A stretch of DNA of 22,695 nucleotides, from positions 1-22,695 of the forward strand of contig CALACW010000106.1 of the NCBI GenBank assembly GCA_937890355.1. The letters are read 5' to 3'. A model generated the notes under the pieces. It was not told the origin of the DNA. It saw only the letters and a program-made list of their open reading frames with translations, and did not search any database. This document shows, piece after piece, positions 7,932 through 13,374 of this stretch (its first letter is position 1; each line of letters opens with the position of its first letter). The translations under genes and the position numbers were made by a program. This stretch comes from CALACW01 sp002431305. Its GTDB lineage: Bacteria; Bacillota; Clostridia; Oscillospirales; Acutalibacteraceae.

Positions 7932-8204
7932 ATGGCAAAAACAACTGCAAATATCAGCATTGATTCTGATGTAAAAATGCAAGCTCAGGAACTTTTTGCA
8001 GAGCTCGGATTAGATCTGTCGACTGCAATAGGAATATTTTTACGACAGGCAATACGCGAAAATGCAATACCTTTTGCAATTACAAGAGATATTCCGAATA
8101 ATGAAACAAAAAAATCCATTGAAAATGTCAGAAATTCAACCGATTTAAGCAGAGGATTTAGTTCTGTACAGGAATTGATGGAGGATTTATATGCTGACAA
8201 TTAA
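7932..8204 (+). CDS. RelB/DinJ family antitoxin
   Basis: This 90-residue protein has the RelB/DinJ layout: an amino-terminal ribbon-helix-helix DNA-binding domain (ANISIDSDVKMQAQELFAELGLDLSTAIGIFLRQAI, roughly residues 6-42) followed by a charged, flexible tail that would wrap the toxin. It should neutralise the neighbouring YafQ-like toxin and repress the shared promoter. GGAGG (7919-7923) lies 8 bases before the ATG. The last 14 bases of the gene overlap the start of the toxin gene, a typical arrangement for making antitoxin ahead of toxin. The pair stands inside the otherwise conserved queA-tgt-yajC cluster. Confidence 0.92.
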   Translation: MAKTTANISIDSDVKMQAQELFAELGLDLSTAIGIFLRQAIRENAIPFAITRDIPNNETKKSIENVRNSTDLSRGFSSVQELMEDLYADN

Positions 8205-8463
8205 ATATGAATCTGCTTTTAAGAAAGATTTTAAACGTATTATAAAACGCGGATATGACGTAAGACTGTTTGAAACTGTTGTTGAATTATTAGCCAACGG
8301 GCAGGATTTACCTCAAAAATACAGAGATCACTGCCTTGCAGGGGATTATAAGGATTTCAGAGAGTGTCATATTACCCCCGACTGGCTTTTGATTTACCGA
8401 ATAGATAATAATGAGTTAGTATTATTTTTAACCAGAACCGACACTCGCAGCGATTTATTTTAA
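8191..8463 (+). CDS. YafQ-type mRNA interferase toxin, catalytic His replaced
   Basis: This 90-residue RelE/ParE-superfamily protein aligns by eye with E. coli YafQ, a ribosome-dependent mRNA endonuclease. It keeps H47 (RDHCL), H60 and D64 (CHITPDWLLIYRI), the YafQ catalytic and core positions. The family's final motif GTH-x-x-LF, whose His (H87 in E. coli) is needed for cleavage, reads D-T-R-S-D-L-F here. The Gly is Asp84 and the His is Arg86, encoded by CGC, one base from CAC. The toxin may therefore be inactive or weakened, although fold residues and reading frame are intact. It overlaps the antitoxin gene by 14 bases and ends 21 bases before tgt. Confidence 0.9.
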   Translation: MLTIKYESAFKKDFKRIIKRGYDVRLFETVVELLANGQDLPQKYRDHCLAGDYKDFRECHITPDWLLIYRIDNNELVLFLTRTDTRSDLF

Positions 8464-8484
8464 CTGACTGATTAGGAGATATTT

Positions 8485-9615
8485 ATGTACAAATTAATTA
8501 AAAACTGCGGTACGGCGCGTCTCGGAGAATTTGAAACCGTTCACGGTACTGTAAAAACACCGGGGTTTATGAATGTTGCAACGTGCGGTGCCATTAAGGG
8601 CGGACTTTCGGCTCAGGACTTAGAGGATATAAACTGCCAGGTTATGCTGTGCAATACTTATCATCTGCATGTAAGACCGGGCGACGACCTTATATACAGA
8701 ATGGGCGGACTTCATAAATTTACGAACTGGAACGGACCTATCCTGACCGATTCGGGCGGATTTCAGGTATTTTCTCTTGCAAAACTTCGCAGAATTAAGG
8801 AAGAAGGCGTTTCTTTTCAGTCACATATAGACGGCAGACATATTTTTATGGGACCTGAGGAAAGTATGCAGATTCAGTCTCACCTGGGCTCTACGATAGC
8901 TATGGCGTTTGATGAATGCGTAGAGAACCCCGCTGCTTATGAATATGCAAAAAAATCATGCGAGAGAACGACCAGATGGCTTGAAAGATGCAAAAAAGAA
9001 ATGGAACGTCTGAATTCTCTTGATGAAACGATTAATAAAAATCAGCTTCTTTTCGGTATTAATCAGGGATGCACTTTCGACGATTTGCGTGTTAAACATA
9101 TGAAGGACATAGCATCGCTTGATCTTGACGGATATGCAATCGGCGGTCTTGCGGTGGGCGAACCTACGGAGGTTATGTATCACATTATCGAACAGGTTGA
9201 ACCGTTTATGCCGAAAAATAAAATCCGCTATCTTATGGGCGTCGGAACTCCAGGAAATATAATAAACAGCGTAAAAAGGGGAGTCGACCTTTTTGACTGC
9301 GTTATGCCGTCGAGAAACGCACGTCACGGACATTTAAACACGTGGAACGGTATAATTAATTTGAATAACAATAAATATGCAGAAGATCCGTCGCCGATTG
9401 ATTCTGAGTGTGACTGCCCGGTATGCAGAAATTATTCAAGAGCTTATATCAGGCATGTATTAAAAGCTAAAGAAGTGCTCGGACTCAGACTCTGCGTTAT
9501 GCATAATCTGTATTTTTATAATGAACTCATGAGACGCATACGGTTTTCTCTCGAAAACGATACGTTTTATGAATTCTATGACGAATATGCGCAGAAATTA
9601 GATATCAGAATTTAA
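8485..9615 (+). CDS. tgt: tRNA-guanine transglycosylase
   Basis: Tgt exchanges guanine-34 of GUN-anticodon tRNAs for preQ1, the base QueA then modifies. The 376-residue TIM barrel shows D89 in LTDSGGFQVFSL, the catalytic nucleophile D271 in GVDLFDCVMPSRNARHG, and a zinc site built from C309, C311, C314 and H340. AGGAG lies about 8 bases before the ATG. With queA next door (after the toxin-antitoxin insert) a preQ1-using enzyme is more likely than a queuine-salvaging one. Only 21 bases separate it from the toxin gene and no promoter was seen between them, so it probably depends on the toxin-antitoxin promoter or on read-through from queA. Confidence 0.97.
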   Translation: MYKLIKNCGTARLGEFETVHGTVKTPGFMNVATCGAIKGGLSAQDLEDINCQVMLCNTYHLHVRPGDDLIYRMGGLHKFTNWNGPILTDSGGFQVFSLAKLRRIKEEGVSFQSHIDGRHIFMGPEESMQIQSHLGSTIAMAFDECVENPAAYEYAKKSCERTTRWLERCKKEMERLNSLDETINKNQLLFGINQGCTFDDLRVKHMKDIASLDLDGYAIGGLAVGEPTEVMYHIIEQVEPFMPKNKIRYLMGVGTPGNIINSVKRGVDLFDCVMPSRNARHGHLNTWNGIINLNNNKYAEDPSPIDSECDCPVCRNYSRAYIRHVLKAKEVLGLRLCVMHNLYFYNELMRRIRFSLENDTFYEFYDEYAQKLDIRI

Positions 9616-9635
9616 AAATACTTAATAAATAACTA

Positions 9636-9664
9636 TTGCATATTCAGACACAGTATTGTATAAT
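9636..9664 (+). promoter_or_regulatory. Promoter of yajC
   Basis: TTGCAT (9636-9641) and a perfect TATAAT (9659-9664) are separated by 17 bases. It lies between tgt and yajC and gives yajC its own transcription start near 9671, 12 bases before its GGAGG. Confidence 0.75.
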
Positions 9665-9696
9665 GTATATCAGTTTATTAAACGGAGGATTATAAA

Positions 9697-10149
9697 ATGA
9701 CATTTTCAACTTATTTGCTTTCATGCATGGGTCAGGCCGCTTCCGGTTCGGCAGAGCAGTCTAAGGGCAGTTCCTGGTCTATGATTATTATGATGGTTGC
9801 ACTCTTTGCCATTATGTATTTTCTTATGATAAGACCTCAGAAGAAAAAACAGAAGGAAGAGCAGGAAATGCGCGATTCTATTCAGATAGGCGATGAGATT
9901 ACAACTATCGGCGGTATTATGGGCAGAGTCGTTACGGTAAAAGAGGACAGCATTGTTCTTGAGTCGGGCGCTGACAGAACGAAGATGAAGTTCTCCCGCT
10001 GGGCTATTCAGACAAATGATACGGCTAATGAAAGACTTCAGGCTGAAAAAGACGCTATTGCAGCGGCAAAGCAGGCTGAAAAAGAGGAAAAGAAAAAAGG
10101 AAGCCGTTCAAAGAAATCAAAATCCGAGGATAAGTCGGACAAAGAGTAA
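9697..10149 (+). CDS. yajC: Preprotein translocase accessory subunit YajC
   Basis: YajC is a small single-pass membrane protein associated with the SecDF/SecYEG protein export machinery. This 150-residue version has one transmembrane helix at about residues 27-45, the signature FLMIRPQKKKQKE at the membrane exit, and the conserved cytoplasmic GDEITTIGGIMGRV segment. The last 45 residues are an alanine-, lysine- and glutamate-rich low-complexity tail, longer than the E. coli protein. GGAGG lies 9 bases before the ATG. The usual neighbours secD and secF are not in the window; a terminator and a TIGR04086-type gene follow instead. Confidence 0.95.
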   Translation: MTFSTYLLSCMGQAASGSAEQSKGSSWSMIIMMVALFAIMYFLMIRPQKKKQKEEQEMRDSIQIGDEITTIGGIMGRVVTVKEDSIVLESGADRTKMKFSRWAIQTNDTANERLQAEKDAIAAAKQAEKEEKKKGSRSKKSKSEDKSDKE

Positions 10150-10168
10150 TTTTTAAGAATAAACAAAT

Positions 10169-10210
10169 AAATCCCTTCATATCTTGTATAGAGATACGGA
10201 GGGATTTTTT
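10169..10210 (+). terminator. yajC terminator carrying the next gene's ribosome binding site
   Basis: AAATCCCT (10169-10176) pairs with AGGGATTT (10200-10207). The stem continues with weaker pairs and an inner TATCT/AGATA helix (10180-10184 with 10192-10196), and a T6 run follows. The 3' arm contains GGAGGG (10198-10203), which is also the Shine-Dalgarno sequence for the ATG at 10211. The T run serves as the spacer. When the hairpin forms, RNA stops or the ribosome binding site is buried. Confidence 0.85.
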
Positions 10211-10609
10211 ATGTCTGTCATAATAAAAAAGAAAAAAACAAAAAATCAGGGCGTAAATTATAATTTAAAAAAAAGCTTTATTATATCGGCAGTTGTCGGA
10301 ATTATAATTTACTGTGTAATGCTGTCGGCGGCCGCTTTCATAATGACGCGCACTCAGGTAAAAACCGCTGTATTACCGTATATTTATCTGAGCATTGGGG
10401 CAGTTTCTTCTTTTATAAGCGGATTGATAGCGTGTAAGAATGTTAAACATAAAAAGATAGTAGTATCTCTTGTATCATCTTTTATAATTCTGATTTTGAT
10501 TTTTATTCCGATAATTGCGGTTGATAATAAGGATTTGTCGTTAAATTCATTGCTGTTGATTCCGGCTGTAATTCTGCCGGGTATGCTTAGTTCGATAATA
10601 TCAAAATAA
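10211..10609 (+). CDS. TIGR04086-type four-helix membrane protein
   Basis: This 132-residue protein has a lysine-rich amino end followed by four hydrophobic segments (about residues 24-45, 55-74, 82-101 and 109-130). Size, topology and position directly after yajC match the Firmicutes TIGR04086 membrane family, whose function is not known to me. I chose the ATG at 10211 because GGAGGG stands 7 bases upstream; the in-frame TTG at 10184 lies inside the terminator hairpin. Its ribosome binding site is part of that hairpin, so expression should be low unless the stem is disrupted. A SpoIIM-like gene follows after 18 bases. Confidence 0.82.
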   Translation: MSVIIKKKKTKNQGVNYNLKKSFIISAVVGIIIYCVMLSAAAFIMTRTQVKTAVLPYIYLSIGAVSSFISGLIACKNVKHKKIVVSLVSSFIILILIFIPIIAVDNKDLSLNSLLLIPAVILPGMLSSIISK

Positions 10610-10627
10610 AAGCAGGGAAGTGAGAAT

Positions 10628-11251
10628 ATGAAAATAAAGACCGTTAAATATTTCAGTAAAAGAAGTTCATTTTCTCAGGCTGATTCAAAAAGTATTATGA
10701 TTTTATTATTTATTTTCGCTGCGTCAATGATAATCGGAGCGGGTACTGCAGGAAAAACAGATACGTTTATTTCAGCTCAGTTAAAAGGCTACGTTTCGGA
10801 CAGTTTTGTTTTCTGCGCTGGGTCAGGATTTTTTAAAGTATTTTTGTATTCGTTTGCTGTAAACGCTCTTTTGATTCTTTTTTCATATGTAAACGGATTT
10901 AACTGTGTAGGTCTGCCTCTTTCTGTTGTTCTGCCGGCAGTAAAAGGCATCGGTCTCGGCTTAATTTCAGGTTCGTTATATACACAAGGCTCATCGGGTG
11001 TGGTCAAATACTGCATGACAGTTCTGCCGGGAGGTGTTTTTGCTGTATTGGCGTTGATATTGGCATGCAACGAAAGCGCATATATGAGCGTTGATATACT
11101 GTCGCTGATTCTCAACAGACGAGAAATTTCCGATAAAATTTCATTGAAAAAATATTCTTTAAAATTTGTAATTATATTAATTCTTATATTAATATCATCA
11201 TTTATTGACGGTTTTACGCTCGGCGGAATCGGAAATTATTTATCAGCCTGA
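10628..11251 (+). CDS. SpoIIM-like (stage II sporulation protein M family) membrane protein
   Basis: This 207-residue integral membrane protein has about five hydrophobic segments (near residues 23-41, 66-86, 95-118, 127-147 and 177-196). The central FLYSFAVNALLILFSYVNG, followed by a glycine-rich KGIGLGLISG loop and LPGGVFAVLALILACNESAYMS, resembles the SpoIIM family. In Bacillus, SpoIIM works with SpoIID and SpoIIP in peptidoglycan remodelling during engulfment. It is not in a typical spoIIM locus, so it could be a paralogue with a different role. GGGAAGTGAG precedes the ATG. Its last 16 bases overlap the end of the convergent recombinase gene and I see no terminator between them. Confidence 0.75.
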   Translation: MKIKTVKYFSKRSSFSQADSKSIMILLFIFAASMIIGAGTAGKTDTFISAQLKGYVSDSFVFCAGSGFFKVFLYSFAVNALLILFSYVNGFNCVGLPLSVVLPAVKGIGLGLISGSLYTQGSSGVVKYCMTVLPGGVFAVLALILACNESAYMSVDILSLILNRREISDKISLKKYSLKFVIILILILISSFIDGFTLGGIGNYLSA

Positions 11252-12216
11252 TTATTGTTCGGTTTAATCTTTGCAAGCGGGTTTGATTCGGCGGCTTCTT
11301 CAAGCTGTGAATTAACAATATGCGTGTATATCTGCGTTGTTCCGACATTCTCATGTCCCAAAATCTCCTTTAGGACAAGCAAATCGGTATCTCCGTACTG
11401 ATACATAAGTGTGGCAGCGGTATGTCTTAATTTATGAACCGAATATCCGTCAAGTCCGGCTTTTTGAAGAAAATGTTTAACTGTATACTGAACTGTTTTC
11501 GAAGAAATTCTCTTGAGCCTGGAACTTAAAAACAACGCTTTCTTATCAATGATGCCGTCAACAGGACGTACGCGCATATAATTGTTAATTGCGCTTAGAC
11601 ATGCTTCGTTAAGATAAACAGTTCGTTGTTTGTTGCCCTTACCGGTAACAGTAACCGTATTATCCTTTATGTCGGTATAATTTAAACCGACAAGTTCCGA
11701 CAGACGAAGACCGCAGTTTAAGAATATAACAATCATAGCATAATCTCTTTCTCGGTGTTTACCGTCTATGCATTTAAGCAAATCAAGACTTTCGTCAAGA
11801 GTAAGATATTTCGGCAGTGTTTTTTTAAGTTTGGGAGTGTCAAGATTTTGTAAAGGACTGTCCTTTACAAGTTGTTGATTTGATAAATAATGATAGAACG
11901 AACGTATAGCGGCAACTTTTCGTGCTCGAGTTGCTTCGGAATTATTTCTGACATCTTTACAGTATGACAAAAAAGAATACGCGTCGGCAAGAGAAATATT
12001 TTTAAAAAAATCTGCATCAAGATTTTTTATATAAGTCAAATCCGAAATCGGCTCCGGCTGAAGTTTTTTGTAAACTGACATGTAACGGCAGAATAATTTT
12101 AAATTAATTGAATATTCGTAAACAGTTTTTGACGATTTATTTTTTATTCCTGTCATATAATGAAGATAATTCACGATTATTTCGGGAAAAACTTCATAAT
12201 CTATTGTATCATACAT
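11236..12216 (-). CDS. XerC/XerD-family tyrosine recombinase
   Basis: This 326-residue site-specific recombinase has an amino-terminal SAM-like core-binding domain (residues 10-115) and a carboxy-terminal catalytic domain with the full active set: R171 (GLRLSEL), K193 (GKGNKQR), H261 and R264 (HKLRHTAATL), H288 (LGHENVGTT) and the nucleophile Y297 (IYTH). The length and sequence fit chromosomal Xer proteins of Clostridia that resolve chromosome dimers better than phage integrases. Start choice: AGGTG stands 6 bases before the ATG at 12216, whereas the in-frame GTG at 12225 overlaps that ribosome binding site. No phage or conjugation genes flank it. A perfect inverted repeat lies 65 bases upstream. 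The exact Xer subtype cannot be told from here. Confidence 0.9.
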   Translation of the reverse strand: MYDTIDYEVFPEIIVNYLHYMTGIKNKSSKTVYEYSINLKLFCRYMSVYKKLQPEPISDLTYIKNLDADFFKNISLADAYSFLSYCKDVRNNSEATRARKVAAIRSFYHYLSNQQLVKDSPLQNLDTPKLKKTLPKYLTLDESLDLLKCIDGKHRERDYAMIVIFLNCGLRLSELVGLNYTDIKDNTVTVTGKGNKQRTVYLNEACLSAINNYMRVRPVDGIIDKKALFLSSRLKRISSKTVQYTVKHFLQKAGLDGYSVHKLRHTAATLMYQYGDTDLLVLKEILGHENVGTTQIYTHIVNSQLEEAAESNPLAKIKPNNNQADK

Positions 12217-12280
12217 ATATTTCACCTTATTTTAATATTCATTTATATAATAACATATCTTTCAAAAAAATACTACCCCT

Positions 12281-12310
12281 AATTATACAAAATCTTTATT
12301 TTGTATAATT
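12281..12310. repeat. Perfect 13-bp inverted repeat upstream of the recombinase gene
   Basis: The left arm (12281-12293, beginning AATTATACAAAAT) and the right arm (12298-12310, ending TTTGTATAATT) are exact complements around a 4-base centre. Each arm carries a TATAAT on one strand. Read as 12-bp arms around a 6-base core, the layout resembles a tyrosine-recombinase crossover site. It could equally be an operator over divergent -10 boxes. I found no second copy in the window. Confidence 0.7.
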
Positions 12311-12354
12311 GTTTCTCTGCATTTTGCACAAATTTCAGAGTGTAGATATTTTAC

Positions 12355-12383
12355 TTGCCTTTTCTATTTATAGATGATATAAT
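12355..12383 (+). promoter_or_regulatory. Strong extended -10 promoter of a small RNA
   Basis: TTGCCT (12355-12360) and a perfect TATAAT (12378-12383) are separated by 17 bases. TG one base before the -10 (12375-12376) makes an extended -10 element. Transcription would start near 12390. No protein gene follows before the terminator at 12439-12480. Confidence 0.8.
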
Positions 12384-12389
12384 TTATAA

Positions 12390-12480
12390 CGAAGTTCGCA
12401 GGGTGAAGCAAGATTCACCCCATGAGTTCAGAGCGAGAATGAAGAACTAGGACTGATTATCTGAGTTCTTCATTTTTTTT
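12390..12480 (+). ncRNA. Candidate small RNA of unknown class, about 90 nt
   Basis: Between a strong promoter and a perfect intrinsic terminator lies a short region with no open frame of note. Hairpin 1 is GGGTGAA (12401-12407) with TTCACCC (12414-12420) around a GCAAGA loop. Hairpin 2 is a 10-bp perfect stem (12439-12448 with 12464-12473) around a 15-base loop, followed by eight T residues. Between them lies a single-stranded stretch (12421-12438). The motif AGTTC occurs at 12393, 12425 and 12464, and each copy could pair with GAACT at 12444-12448, so alternative folds are possible. It does not look like 4.5S, tmRNA or 6S, and I do not recognise the class. It may be a stand-alone regulatory RNA or an extra attenuated leader upstream of pyrR. 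Confidence 0.7.
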
Positions 12481-12519
12481 CTTATTTAATTCTATTTAGT
12501 ACGATATTTTGCACATGAT

Positions 12520-12536
12520 ATATGTTTTAAACATAT
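12520..12536. repeat. 17-bp palindrome between small RNA and pyr leader
   Basis: ATATGTTT (12520-12527) and AAACATAT (12529-12536) are exact complements around one T. The size and symmetry fit a dimeric repressor site, but it is AT-rich and no regulator is nearby. It lies about 60 bases upstream of the likely pyr promoter. Confidence 0.4.
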
Positions 12537-12593
12537 GAAAATATACTACAGTTTGTACAATCAGACAAAAAATCAAAATTTAAAAAAAATTTC

Positions 12594-12620
12594 TTTACTT
12601 TTTGTCGATATTGTGATATC
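12594..12620 (+). promoter_or_regulatory. Probable promoter of pyrR-uraA
   Basis: GATATC (12615-12620) is preceded by TG and one base (12612-12614), an extended -10, with TTTACT (12594-12599) 15 bases upstream as a weak -35. Its position is what the attenuator demands, because the leader RNA must begin before the outer stem at 12624-12630. Neither box is close to consensus. Confidence 0.4.
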
Positions 12621-12623
12621 CTT

Positions 12624-12764
12624 ATTTGCAGTAAAAAACTTTCTTTAATCGGTACAGAGATACCGCAAGATTGCAAATAGAATTGTTATATTATCATTCA
12701 GAGATATTTTATCGGATTTTATAATGTTGTTATGCAGTCTTGCCGTATAGGCAGGGCTTTTTTT
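12624..12764 (+). promoter_or_regulatory. PyrR-dependent transcription attenuator
   Basis: Three mutually exclusive structures are readable. (1) PyrR-binding hairpin: CGGTA (12650-12654) and TACCG (12661-12665) close the hexaloop CAGAGA. Below are a GCAA bulge, an AATC/GATT helix and an outer ATTTGCA/TGCAAAT stem (12624-12630 with 12672-12678). (2) Antiterminator: GCAAGATTGC (12665-12674) pairs over ten positions, one of them G-U, with GCAGTCTTGC (12734-12743). (3) Terminator: AGTCTTGCC (12736-12744) pairs with GGCAGGGCT (12750-12758), followed by seven T residues. Known PyrR logic predicts that UMP-bound PyrR holds hairpin 1, blocks the antiterminator and lets the terminator form, shutting off pyrR and uraA when pyrimidines are plentiful. 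Confidence 0.9.
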
Positions 12765-12779
12765 ATGGGAGAAAATAAT

Positions 12780-13319
12780 ATGCAGTTTAAATCTCAGATA
12801 ATGGATTCTTCTGCCGTAATGCGGGCATTAAAAAGACTCTCCTACGAGATAATTGAAAAAAATCACGGTGTAGCCAACGTATGCATCGTCGGAATAAAGC
12901 GCAGAGGCGTTCCGCTTGCCGAGGTTATCTGTGAAAATATAATTCAAACGGAAGAAACCGATATTTTAAACGGAATTCTTGACATAACACTTTACCGCGA
13001 TGATTTAAGCCGTGAAAATATAGAGCCTGTTATTAATTCAACAGATATCCCTTTCGACATTACGGGCAAAAAAATAATTCTCGTAGACGATGTAATTTAT
13101 ACCGGCAGAACGGTCAGAGCGGCCATTGACGCTCTGTTTTCCTTAGGCAGACCCGCATGTATTCAACTGGCGGTTCTTGTCGACAGAGGTCACAGAGAAC
13201 TTCCTATCAGACCCGATTACGTCGGAAAAAACATTCCTACATCCGCTTCGGAAGTCGTAAAAGTCTGCACAGAAGAGTTCGACGGGAAAATCGGAGTTGA
13301 ACTCTATTTAAGAGACTGA
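12780..13319 (+). CDS. pyrR: Bifunctional pyr operon regulator / uracil phosphoribosyltransferase
   Basis: PyrR binds its own leader RNA in response to UMP and also has uracil phosphoribosyltransferase activity. The 179-residue protein has the expected length. Its PRPP-binding loop is IILVDDVIYTGRT at residues 99-111, the VGIKRRGVPLA block is at 37-47, and a basic stretch (VDRGHRELPIRPDYVGKNIPT, split over residues 134-154) belongs to the RNA-binding face. I place the start at the ATG at 12780 because GGGAG stands 8 bases upstream; an in-frame ATG at 12732 lies inside the attenuator terminator. It precedes uraA by 55 bases, so regulator and uracil transporter share the attenuator. Confidence 0.96.
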   Translation: MQFKSQIMDSSAVMRALKRLSYEIIEKNHGVANVCIVGIKRRGVPLAEVICENIIQTEETDILNGILDITLYRDDLSRENIEPVINSTDIPFDITGKKIILVDDVIYTGRTVRAAIDALFSLGRPACIQLAVLVDRGHRELPIRPDYVGKNIPTSASEVVKVCTEEFDGKIGVELYLRD

Positions 13320-13374
13320 TTAAATTTGGTTATGATTTGTTTTCATAATATATAATGTTTCGGAGGTATTTTAC

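Noticed and set aside
11236..12216. Prophage or genomic-island integrase
   Set aside because: No phage, conjugation or att-like direct repeats nearby; the size and sequence fit a chromosomal Xer protein.
12321..12515. 10-bp direct repeat ATTTTGCACA at 12321-12330 and 12506-12515 flanking the small RNA, as insertion-site duplication
   Set aside because: A 10-bp match in an AT-rich 500-base stretch is not unlikely by chance, and no mobile-element ends are visible inside.
12732..12779. ATG at 12732 as start of pyrR
   Set aside because: It lies inside the attenuator terminator stem; the ATG at 12780 has GGGAG at 8 bases and gives the normal PyrR length.
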